15,778 bases of DNA, taken from assembly GCA_003511885.1 (NCBI GenBank), contig DOIX01000166.1, forward strand, positions 1 to 15,778, in the 5' to 3' direction. Origin of the DNA: Cyanobacteria bacterium UBA11153. Lineage in GTDB: Bacteria; Cyanobacteriota; Cyanobacteriia; Cyanobacteriales; Coleofasciculaceae. Numbering within the stretch: the stretch's first letter is position 1; every line of letters starts with the position of its first letter. The notes below the pieces were generated by a model that saw nothing but the letters and a program-made list of their open reading frames with translations, did not search any database and was not told where the DNA came from. Made by a program: the position numbers and the translations under genes. This document shows, piece after piece, positions 8,882-15,083 of the stretch.

Positions 8882-8951
8882 AGGGCGAAGCATTCGGATA
8901 TAAATACTAAGGTTTAAGTCAGATGTTATCCCCCGAATGCTTCGCCCCTAC
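8882..8951. repeat. Palindromic repeat (GGGCGAAGCATTCGG family), copy 1
   Basis: Two 15-bp arms, GGGCGAAGCATTCGG (8883-8897) and CCGAATGCTTCGCCC (8933-8947), are exact inverted complements around a 35-bp AT-rich centre. A related copy lies inside cysS at 12429-12519 in the opposite orientation. The element touches the broken 5' end of the Rpn-type remnant. The rest of the spacer up to 9123 holds no gene that I can support. Confidence 0.85.
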
Positions 8952-9106
8952 CTGCAAATTGTGAATAAATAAAATATGGACAAGTACATGGATTGTCATC
9001 CCTAACAGAGATAGCGAAGCGAGTAAAGCAAGCAGCTCCCACTCGCATTACCGATTTAACAACAGAAGTAACACTATTTCCGCTTCAATCAATTACCATA
9101 ATCATA

Positions 9107-9111
9107 AGGAG
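9107..9111 (+). promoter_or_regulatory. Ribosome binding site of the antitoxin-like gene
   Basis: AGGAG lies 12 nt before the ATG at 9124. The spacing is on the long side but this is the only purine-rich motif close to the start. Confidence 0.5.
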
Positions 9112-9123
9112 CAAAATATAGAC

Positions 9124-9429
9124 ATGAATACAAAACTAATTGAATCTCTAGCTCAAGTTATTCTCTCTCTCTCTGAAGAAGAACAAAACCTACTTTACCT
9201 CAAAATAAATCTAGCCAAACCATCCCCATCTACTCAATCAGAATTATTGAACTTAAATAATCGATTGAAAAGCTTTGAATCCCAATATCAAATGTCGTCA
9301 GAAAACTTCTATCAGCGCTTTCGAGTCGGTGAATTAGGCGATTCTATCGATTTTTTTGAGTGGAGTGTTTTTTATGAAATGTGGAATGCGGCTCAAAACC
9401 AATCGGAATTTATGGAAACTAAAAATTAA
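9124..9429 (+). CDS. Putative antitoxin partner of the TumE-like protein
   Basis: This 101-residue protein is predicted to be mostly helical: an N-terminal LIESLAQVILSLSEEEQNLLYLKI segment, then a Ser/Pro/Thr-rich linker, then a second helical part (RLKSFESQYQMSSENFYQRF) and an acidic, aromatic end with WSVFYEMWNAA. I see no clear helix-turn-helix or ribbon-helix-helix motif. Its role is inferred only from position: its stop TAA overlaps the ATG of the next gene by one base, the tight coupling usual for toxin-antitoxin pairs. Because the partner looks like TumE, it most likely serves as the cognate antitoxin. The N-terminal pattern resembles small antitoxin-like proteins that precede many cyanobacterial toxins, which is an impression rather than a search result. 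Confidence 0.65.
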   Translation: MNTKLIESLAQVILSLSEEEQNLLYLKINLAKPSPSTQSELLNLNNRLKSFESQYQMSSENFYQRFRVGELGDSIDFFEWSVFYEMWNAAQNQSEFMETKN

Positions 9430-9824
9430 TGATGGTACTTCAGGAGTATATTAAGGCAATTAAAGCTAAACTAACGGCTACTTCAATAGTTTCGTCAGTT
9501 GAAATTGTAGATGAACGTATCTTACTCAATCGAGGATATTTTCGGGCACGATTGACTCTCTGTAATGGCGACTTTCTAGAAATTGCGGAATCATTCACCA
9601 TCCAAAACGATTCCTGTGTTACTTTGGATTACCGCTATCATTGGATGGATGAGGCTAAACAAAAACTGAGAAAGCGCTGGGATAGTGTTAGACATTTTCC
9701 AGAATTACCCAATTTTCCTCACCATGTTCATATCGCTGAAGAATCTAACGTTGAGCCAAGCCAATCTCGTAGTATTTTAGAGTTGCTCGAATTGATGGAA
9801 CAAGAAGTTAGTAGTATGGAATAA
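9429..9824 (+). CDS. TumE-type toxin (DUF6516 family)
   Basis: This 131-residue protein fits the TumE family (formerly DUF6516), the toxin member of a type of toxin-antitoxin pair. The family features are visible: an N-terminal helix followed by strands (YFRARLTLCNGDFLEIAESF, 37-56), the YRYHWMD motif (68-74), and the strongly conserved RWDSVRHFPELPNFPHHVHI block (83-102) rich in Arg, His and aromatic residues. A Glu-rich helix ends the protein (LLELMEQEVSSME). The molecular target of this family is not well defined and I do not assign one. Translation may start at 9429 or at the next ATG (9432). The gene overlaps its upstream partner by one base, so the two should be translated together. It converges with the hepn gene across the R1 repeat. 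Confidence 0.8.
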   Translation: MMVLQEYIKAIKAKLTATSIVSSVEIVDERILLNRGYFRARLTLCNGDFLEIAESFTIQNDSCVTLDYRYHWMDEAKQKLRKRWDSVRHFPELPNFPHHVHIAEESNVEPSQSRSILELLELMEQEVSSME

Positions 9825-9897
9825 TGGGGTAATCTTGCCAAGTTTTACATTTGCTATTTTCCCGATTGGAGGTTTTGCGTAAGTCTTGTCTATTTTC

Positions 9898-9947
9898 AGT
9901 CCATTTCAATGGACTTAAACTATGAGCCGTAGAATTAATTTTACGGC
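9898..9947. repeat. Double-palindrome repeat, copy in R1
   Basis: The first palindrome is AGTCCATT-TC-AATGGACT (9898-9915), and the second is AGCCGTAGAATT with its inverted arm (9925-9947). They are joined by TAAACTATG. Further copies lie at 11855-11905 and 11947-11987. In RNA each could form two adjacent hairpins downstream of cysS or of the cysS fragment. Confidence 0.8.
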
Positions 9948-9964
9948 GGGTTTTCCCTTATTCC

Positions 9965-10047
9965 CTAACCCCGATGCCAAATAGTCACACCACCGGGCTT
10001 ATCAATCAGTGTAATACCTTTAGCCTGCAACTCATTGCGAATGCGAT
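9965..10047 (-). pseudogene. cysS: Duplicated 3' end of cysS
   Basis: These 83 bp repeat the last 27 codons of cysS, including its stop codon (9965-9967), with three mismatches to 12004-12086. The reading frame is kept through IRNELQA and DKPGGVTIWHRG, and two residues differ from the intact copy (AKGI instead of AQGV). Homology breaks inside a HIP1 octamer: the intact gene reads GCGATCGC and the fragment GCGATATCGC. The hepn stop codon is only 8 bp beyond the break. The fragment has no start and is not expected to make a protein. It is the right-hand scar of the parA-hepn insertion. Confidence 0.92.
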
Positions 10048-10055
10048 ATCGCCCT

Positions 10056-10658
10056 TTACCAAAGGACAACTATACTATAACTCGTTTGGATATGTTGTTT
10101 CATCCCTCGGTCAGTAACATATACAAGATATCGAAAAAATGCTTCAATATCCTTTATTGCTTTAGCAGTAAGTCGAACTTTTCCGGTGGCTGTTTGTGTC
10201 CAAGAATATGGGGGAATGGGGAACCCGTGTGCAAAACTATGCCGCACTTGTAAAATTTCATTTAGCATCTGTCGAGTAGCGACGGCATTCATACTTCTTA
10301 CTGACCAAATCCAATCACCAATAGGATCGTATCCAGTATACTGAACTAATAGGTTTCTTGTATTATCAAAATTAGGTGTATTGAATCTTTTTATCGATTC
10401 CATAGCCGCATTTCTAGCAATGGAGTGTACCGCATCAAATTTGGGATCTAAAGGGTTGGCTGTAACATCGAAAAAGTTGCGAACAAGTTCCTCTATATAA
10501 GCTTCCCATGCGGCAACCAATGTTGCTAAAGCTGAGTGATAATAGACTTGAGTTTGGCTGTGGGATATCGGGCGCAAGCGAGTATCTGTAGCAGTTTCGC
10601 GCAGAATGCGAGCTTTTTTTGCTGCGATATTATATGCCAATGCTGCTGGTGATGGCAC
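10056..10658 (-). CDS. HEPN domain protein, putative RNase toxin
   Basis: This 200-residue, largely helical protein looks like a HEPN protein of the RiboL-PSP or MAE_28990 kind. The core begins at SALATLVAAWEAYIEELVRN (42-61), a typical first long helix with W51-E52. The second conserved site is VRHSFAHGF (138-146), which provides the Rx4H motif of active HEPN RNases (R139 and H144). HEPN RNases of this superfamily cut RNA as dimers and act in toxin-antitoxin and phage-defence systems. It starts with GTG at 10658, 10 bp after the parA-like gene on the same strand, so the two form an operon. Its stop at 10056 lies almost against the duplicated cysS end, so the last residues (SIVVLW) may have been altered by that junction. 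RNase activity is inferred from the motif. Confidence 0.8.
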   Translation of the reverse strand: MPSPAALAYNIAAKKARILRETATDTRLRPISHSQTQVYYHSALATLVAAWEAYIEELVRNFFDVTANPLDPKFDAVHSIARNAAMESIKRFNTPNFDNTRNLLVQYTGYDPIGDWIWSVRSMNAVATRQMLNEILQVRHSFAHGFPIPPYSWTQTATGKVRLTAKAIKDIEAFFRYLVYVTDRGMKQHIQTSYSIVVLW

Positions 10659-10668
10659 GGTAATTCTT

Positions 10669-11703
10669 CTAGAGACAGTTTACGAATTGTTCGAGTGCTT
10701 TTCGATATCTGTCTAATGGTTCTGGATTTAATTGTACACGTTCGCCAACAATATTCTTCGGTCCTGGGTTAAGTTTATGTAAGGGAGTACCAGTTATGCC
10801 AGCCACGACACATGCACTATGGTAATCTGGAATTTCTATGAAACTGCTACTTGGCAAATCTTTGGGGTTTGCATAAATAATACGATGTTTTTTGTGTATG
10901 GTATCCATTGTCTGCTTGATAGTTTTGTTTACAGCTTCAAATGCTTTGCTTGGTTTTCCTTCATAAATAGTGACTCTGTTGCTGATAAAGGTATGTAATT
11001 TGGGGACATTGAGACCTTCTTCTTTAGCACGTTTGGCAAAGCTAATTCGTGCGTAAAGTTCAGTCTGCGGATCGCTGATACCATAGAGTAGTGCTACAAC
11101 ATTTTCAATGCCACGCCGGGAACTATCATCCGCAGTGAATGGGATAACTACACCTTCTGCTGCTACCAAACCAAGCTGTGTATAGACAGCGAAACTGGGG
11201 TTACAATCAATGACAAATAGAGTATCTCGGCTACCACTATATACACGTAAAGCAACTGTTAGATCTTTTATCCAACTTAGCACTTGTTTCCAAGCATCAA
11301 TTGGTATTTGTAATTGGGAGGTTTGGCGAATTGCTTCAGAAATTATTTCGAGAAGATTATCACCACATATAAGTTTGAGATTTTCTGGTATTTTGGAATT
11401 GAATTCTTTGGGTTCGCAAAGGTAAGGTGATACGTCGGAAATCATGCGGAAAGGTGAATTGAGACGGGCTTCAAGATAACCTGCTACCGTGGCACGAGGA
11501 GTTTTACTACTCAAATCATGTAAAGCTTTTGGACTATTGAGATATCCACCAAGTAAAGTTTCTGATACATTAGCTTGCGGGCATAAATCAATAACGTAAA
11601 CATCTGTATCTCTGTGGCGGTAAGCATATTCAGAAGCAGCTACAAAGCAAAGGAAACTTTTCCCGACACCACCTTTGTTATTCCAAAAAGCGTATGAAGT
11701 CAT
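10669..11703 (-). CDS. Orphan ParA-family ATPase
   Basis: This 344-residue protein begins with the deviant Walker A motif of ParA/MinD ATPases, NNKGGVGKS (8-16), where K10 is the signature lysine. The A' motif is VIDLCPQAN (37-45). A Walker B-like segment, TLFVIDCNPSFAVY, lies near 163-176 and is followed by LVAAEGVVIPFTADDSSRRGIENV, a region with the usual ParA layout. The C-terminal third is not one I recognise. ParA proteins bind ATP as dimers, bind DNA and normally position plasmids, chromosomes or protein clusters with a ParB-like partner. No parB gene or clear parS site is present; the only partner is the HEPN gene 10 bp downstream. A ribosome site AGGA sits 10 nt before the ATG (11714-11717 on this strand). 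Its upstream sequence is the R2 repeat. Confidence 0.88.
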   Translation of the reverse strand: MTSYAFWNNKGGVGKSFLCFVAASEYAYRHRDTDVYVIDLCPQANVSETLLGGYLNSPKALHDLSSKTPRATVAGYLEARLNSPFRMISDVSPYLCEPKEFNSKIPENLKLICGDNLLEIISEAIRQTSQLQIPIDAWKQVLSWIKDLTVALRVYSGSRDTLFVIDCNPSFAVYTQLGLVAAEGVVIPFTADDSSRRGIENVVALLYGISDPQTELYARISFAKRAKEEGLNVPKLHTFISNRVTIYEGKPSKAFEAVNKTIKQTMDTIHKKHRIIYANPKDLPSSSFIEIPDYHSACVVAGITGTPLHKLNPGPKNIVGERVQLNPEPLDRYRKALEQFVNCL

Positions 11704-12086
11704 TTGCTATTTTCCTGATTGGAGGTTTTGCGTAAGTCTTGTCTATTTTAAGTCCATTGAAACTGATAACTTGCAGCAGTAGCGATAACCCGGTAGTGGT
11801 TGAAACCACTGCCTAATAGCTCAAGTCAGTTAAAACTGACTGAATCAGCATTTTAGTCCATTTTAATGGACTTAAGCTATGAGCCGTAGAATTAATTCTA
11901 AGGCTGGTTTTCTAGCTTACTGACAATGGTACAAGTTATGAGTTGAAATGGACTTAAACTATGAGCCGTAGAATTAATTTTACGGCTGGTTTTCCCTTAT
12001 TCCCTAACCCCGATGCCAAATAGTCACACCACCGGGCTTATCAATCAGAGTAACACCTTGAGCCTGCAACTCATTGCGAATGCGAT
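11701..12086. repeat. Direct repeat R2: cysS end and cysS-parA spacer
   Basis: This is the left partner of R1, with homologous blocks at 11701-11758 and 11947-12086. The intervening 11759-11946 is absent from R1. There, R1 joins AGTCCATT directly to AATGGACT, so the size difference starts and ends at the two arms of one palindrome. This suggests slippage or recombination between repeated palindromes. Confidence 0.88.
11795..11987. repeat. Cluster of small palindromes between cysS and parA
   Basis: Within the 300-bp spacer lie AGTGGTT-GA-AACCACT (11795-11810), AGTCAGTT-AA-AACTGACT (11824-11841), AGTCCATT-TT-AATGGACT (11855-11872), and two AGCCGTAGAATT palindromes (11882-11905 and 11964-11987). 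Several share the layout of two 7- or 8-bp arms around a 2-bp centre but differ in sequence. I see no gene in the spacer. The hairpins lie just after the cysS stop and may help end or stabilise its transcript. Confidence 0.8.
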
Positions 12087-13569
12087 CGCCTTCTGCAAAA
12101 TTCTTAGCTTTCCGTGCCTCTAAACGTTGTTGAATTAGCGTTTCAATTTCGGCATCGCTTAAACCATCAATGGCTTCAACTTCCTCTTCCGGTTCCGCAA
12201 CAAAACCCAGTACATCTGCTAAAGTGACTAAAGTCTGCCATTGATTTTCTAATTCTTCTGGCGGTGTTTCTGTTTTCCCTTCATGGATAAGCAGATTACC
12301 TTCCTTAACTAAATCTTTGGCTAATTCAAATAAAACCGCCAATCCCCCAGCGAAATTAAAATCATCATCTACAGCTTCCTTAAATCGTTGGATATAGGGA
12401 GTGGGGAGTGGCGATTGGGAAGTGGGATGTAGGGGCGTTAGCGAAGCGTGGCGCAGCCTAGCATTCGGGGGATATGATGTCTGGTTTATCGGAATATTTA
12501 TATCCGAATGCTTCGCCCTGTCTGGTGTGGTGGTAGATATTTGCCAACCTAATTTTTTACCATGTTTATATCCAAATAACAAACCTTCCTTGAGAGTATG
12601 CCAACCATTAGTAGTCGCTTCTATGGCATCTTCCGTAAAATCAAGAGGCTTGCGGTATTGGGCTTGTAAAATAAACAAACGTACAGCCATCGCGTCAGTA
12701 GGGCGATCTAACAAATCCCTAATTGTAATAAAATTACCCAAGGATTTGGACATCTTTTCTCCGCCCACCTTCACCATTCCCGTATGTAACCAATAATTGG
12801 CTAAAGGTTTACCAGTTACCGCTTCCGATTGGGCAATTTCATTCTCATGATGAGGAAAAATTAAATCCGCCCCACCCGCATGAATATCAATAGTTTCCCC
12901 CAAATTATCTCGAATCATCGCCGAACATTCAATATGCCATCCCGGACGACCATTACCCCAAGGAGATTCCCAAGCAGGTTCCCCTGATTTTGCCCCTTTC
13001 CACAAAGCAAAATCAAACGGATCTTTCTTCTTAGCAGATTCAGGATCTTCTACTTCCACTCTTCCACTAGCACCTACTTGTAAATCCTCTAATTTTCGTC
13101 CCGAAAGTTTACCGTATTCAGCAAAATTTCTCACCCCATAATAAACATCACCAGCCGAGGGATAAGCATAACCTTTTTGTTCTAATTCATGAATCAGGCG
13201 CTTAATTCCATCCAAAGTATGAGTTGCGCGAGGATAAGCATTAGCTTGGGCCACATTTAACCGCGCCATATCCTCAAAATAAGCCTGAATAAATCTTTCC
13301 GAAACATCCACCATCGATGTTCCCTCTTGTCGCGCCCGATTCAGAATCTTATCGTCAATATCAGTAAAATTCTGGACATAATTCACCTCATACCCCCGCC
13401 ATTCCAGATACCGACGGGCAGTATCCCAGATAATACATGTTCTCGCATGACCTAAATGGCAAAGATCGTATACCGTGATACCGCAGCAATACATCCGCAC
13501 CTTATCGGTTTCGACGGTTGTAAAGGTTTCCTTGCGGCGGGTTAAGGTATTGTACAGAGTTAAGGTCAT
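12004..13569 (-). CDS. cysS: Cysteinyl-tRNA synthetase
   Basis: This class I synthetase charges tRNA-Cys in the cytoplasm. Conserved motifs are all present: the HIGH-type signature HLGH (38-41), zinc ligands C29 (MYCCGITVYD), C215 (WHIECSAM), H240 and E244 (FPHHENEIAQSE), and KMSKS (272-276). The C-terminal part carries EGDRIRNELQAQG and DKPGGVTIWHRG. At 521 residues it is about 45 longer than usual. The excess lies at about 345-391, between the stem-contact region and the DALR-type helical domain. It is encoded by a palindromic repeat (12429-12519) and a GGGAGTGG-like tract (12396-12428) of the kind normally found in spacers; both keep the frame. The residues there are low in hydrophobicity, so a surface loop is likely. 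The gene is expected to be functional and essential. It is the left neighbour of the inserted parA-hepn operon. Confidence 0.97.
   Translation of the reverse strand: MTLTLYNTLTRRKETFTTVETDKVRMYCCGITVYDLCHLGHARTCIIWDTARRYLEWRGYEVNYVQNFTDIDDKILNRARQEGTSMVDVSERFIQAYFEDMARLNVAQANAYPRATHTLDGIKRLIHELEQKGYAYPSAGDVYYGVRNFAEYGKLSGRKLEDLQVGASGRVEVEDPESAKKKDPFDFALWKGAKSGEPAWESPWGNGRPGWHIECSAMIRDNLGETIDIHAGGADLIFPHHENEIAQSEAVTGKPLANYWLHTGMVKVGGEKMSKSLGNFITIRDLLDRPTDAMAVRLFILQAQYRKPLDFTEDAIEATTNGWHTLKEGLLFGYKHGKKLGWQISTTTPDRAKHSDINIPINQTSYPPNARLRHASLTPLHPTSQSPLPTPYIQRFKEAVDDDFNFAGGLAVLFELAKDLVKEGNLLIHEGKTETPPEELENQWQTLVTLADVLGFVAEPEEEVEAIDGLSDAEIETLIQQRLEARKAKNFAEGDRIRNELQAQGVTLIDKPGGVTIWHRG
12429..12519. 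repeat. Palindromic repeat inserted in the cysS frame, copy 2
   Basis: GTAGGGGCG and AGCATTCGG at the left and CCGAATGCTTCGCCC at the right are the arms of the same palindromic family as 8882-8951, here in the reverse orientation. A 22-bp segment (12438-12459, containing TTAGCGAAGCGTGGCGCAGC) interrupts the left arm, as a nested small repeat. The 91-bp element encodes about residues 351-381 of CysS with no stop codon. Confidence 0.88.
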
Positions 13570-13611
13570 GACACGCTAAGAGATAAGCAATAATGGGGAG
13601 TGGGGAGTAGC

Positions 13612-13705
13612 TAATGGCTAATCGCTGATGGCTAATCGCTAATCGAAGACAGGCTAATCATCTTCCTAGCACCTAGCCCCTAGCCCCTAGCCCCTAGCCC
13701 CTAGC
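13612..13705. repeat. Tandem repeat tract between cysS and cobW-like gene
   Basis: The left part (13612-13645) is built of degenerate ATGGCTAATCGCT units. The right part (13672-13705) has five near-exact CCCCTAG units, the same heptamer as at 5247-5283. The tract separates two divergent genes, so any promoters for cysS or the cobW-like gene must lie within or beside it. Confidence 0.85.
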
Positions 13706-13745
13706 ACTATCTTCCTATATTTTGACAACTTTCGACACCTACTAT

Positions 13746-14888
13746 ATGCAAACAGTAACAACTCAACCTACCTCACCAGAAACCATCGATGCGCCGAAAT
13801 ATGGTTTACCTGTGACAATTATTACCGGATTTCTCGGTAGTGGCAAAACTACTTTGCTTAACCATATCCTCACCAATCAACAAGGTCTTAAAACTGCTGT
13901 CCTCGTCAACGAATTTGGGGAAATTGGCATCGATAATGAGCTAATTATCTCCACTGGTGATGATATGGTGGAATTGAATAATGGTTGTGTCTGCTGCACC
14001 ATTAACGATGATTTGGTTAAGGCAGTTTATAAGGTACTGGAAAGGGAAGATAAGGTAGATTATCTGGTGGTAGAAACTACTGGTTTAGCGGATCCTTTGC
14101 CAGTTGCTCTTACCTTTTTGGGTACGGAATTGCGAGATATGACTCGGCTGGATTCAATTGTTACAGTGGTAGACTGCGAAAATTACAGCCTGGATCTATT
14201 TAATAGTGAAGCAGCTTTTAGCCAAATTGCCTACGGCGATATTATTTTACTCAATAAAATAGATTTGGTCGATGAAGGAGATGTGGATTTATTGGAAGCT
14301 AAGATTCGCCAAGTTAAAGAAGGGGCAAGAATCCTCCGTACCAAAAAGGCTCAAGCACCACTACCTTTAATTTTAAGTGTGGGTTTGTTTGAGTCAGATA
14401 AATATTTTGATACCGAGTCATCAAGTCACCATCATAACCATGACCATCATGACCATGACCATCATGACCATGACCATCATCATCATGACCATCATGACCA
14501 TCATGAGTGTACCCCAGAATGCGACCATGACCACGACCACCACCACCACCATCACTCCAACCACTTAGAAAATGACGGATTTACTTCTCTATCTTTTCAA
14601 AGCGATAAACCGTTATCGATCAAAAAATTCCAGTATTTTCTAGATAATCAACTACCAACTAATGTCTTCCGCGCTAAGGGTATTATGTGGTTTGATGAAA
14701 GTCCGAAGCGTCACATTTTTCACCTGAGTGGGAAGAGATTTACGATTGAAGATGATGAGTGGAAAGGAGAAAAGAAGAATCAGCTTGTTTTAATTGGTCA
14801 AGATTTAGATCTCGACAAATTACGCGAACAGTTGGATAACTGTATTTGTTTGCCTTCCGTTAATCGAGGTAAAGGATTTGGCAAATAA
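13746..14888 (+). CDS. CobW/COG0523 GTPase with His-rich metal-binding loop
   Basis: This 380-residue G3E-family GTPase belongs to COG0523, whose members act as metal chaperones, mostly for zinc. Motifs (numbered from the ATG): Walker A GFLGSGKTT (28-36), EFGEIGID (56-63), the metal-binding CxCC motif in NGCVCCT (C81, C83, C84), ETTGLADP (110-117) and NKID (170-173). The CobW C-terminal domain follows. Between them, residues 228-273 form a loop with 27 His in 46 residues, mostly HHD and HDH units, plus a Cys pair (CTPEC). Such loops bind or store zinc, nickel or cobalt. An in-frame TTG at 13722 would add eight residues, but the ATG at 13746 lies nearer to the conserved part; neither has a good ribosome site. 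No Zur-type box was recognised upstream. Confidence 0.92.
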   Translation: MQTVTTQPTSPETIDAPKYGLPVTIITGFLGSGKTTLLNHILTNQQGLKTAVLVNEFGEIGIDNELIISTGDDMVELNNGCVCCTINDDLVKAVYKVLEREDKVDYLVVETTGLADPLPVALTFLGTELRDMTRLDSIVTVVDCENYSLDLFNSEAAFSQIAYGDIILLNKIDLVDEGDVDLLEAKIRQVKEGARILRTKKAQAPLPLILSVGLFESDKYFDTESSSHHHNHDHHDHDHHDHDHHHHDHHDHHECTPECDHDHDHHHHHHSNHLENDGFTSLSFQSDKPLSIKKFQYFLDNQLPTNVFRAKGIMWFDESPKRHIFHLSGKRFTIEDDEWKGEKKNQLVLIGQDLDLDKLREQLDNCICLPSVNRGKGFGK

Positions 14889-14936
14889 TTATTAGTCATA
14901 TCAAGCATACTTATCCTAAAATCGTTCGTAGTAGGC

Positions 14937-14977
14937 ACTTTAGTGCTGGAAAATCCAGTATTTTCCAGCACTAAAGT
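14937..14977 (+). terminator. Strong hairpin after the CobW-like gene
   Basis: An 18-bp perfect stem (14937-14954 with 14960-14977) encloses the loop CCAGT; the arms begin with ACTTTAGTGCTGG. It starts 48 bp after the stop at 14888. It lacks a T run, so it may act as a terminator with help, as a 3' stabiliser, or be a dispersed palindromic repeat. Confidence 0.65.
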
Positions 14978-15018
14978 CCTGACATCGTTACATCTATTAA
15001 ATGTTTTTGTTTATAGCT

Positions 15019-15048
15019 TGTAACTACACCAGCGAGTAGCGCTATAAT
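15019..15048 (+). promoter_or_regulatory. Candidate sigma-70-type promoter
   Basis: TTGTAA (15019-15024) and a perfect TATAAT (15043-15048) are separated by 18 bp. A transcript from about 15055 would run through both leader units and the MITE before reaching the partial gene at 15483, giving a leader of more than 400 nt. This is a sequence match only. Confidence 0.5.
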
Positions 15049-15083
15049 CTGAATTTACTTGCCCTGTCAGTAAAGATTTTTAG

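Larger units (their letters stand above)
9848..10047. repeat. Direct repeat R1: second copy of the cysS downstream region
   Basis: Positions 9848-9905 match 11701-11758 with two mismatches, and 9908-10047 match 11947-12086 with four mismatches. R1 thus repeats, in the same orientation, the parA start region, the cysS-parA spacer (lacking about 190 bp) and the last 27 codons of cysS. Together R1 and R2 bracket the parA-hepn operon. Confidence 0.9.

Noticed and set aside
8994..9122. Open stretch reading TEIAKRVKQAAPTRITDLT before the antitoxin-like gene
   Set aside because: It has no good start codon or ribosome site and no family match I can name; possibly a gene remnant, but not supportable.
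10035..10253. 72-codon plus-strand frame over the hepn 3' end
   Set aside because: It is antisense to hepn and the duplicated cysS end, with no protein features of its own.
10669..11703. Plasmid partition locus (parA of an integrated plasmid)
   Set aside because: No parB, replication gene or iteron-like origin is present; the downstream partner is a HEPN protein, so a partition role is not supported.
14377..14568. Open frame of 63 codons made of repeated Met-Thr-Ile units
   Set aside because: It is the +1 shadow of the His-rich CAT/GAC repeat of the CobW-like gene.
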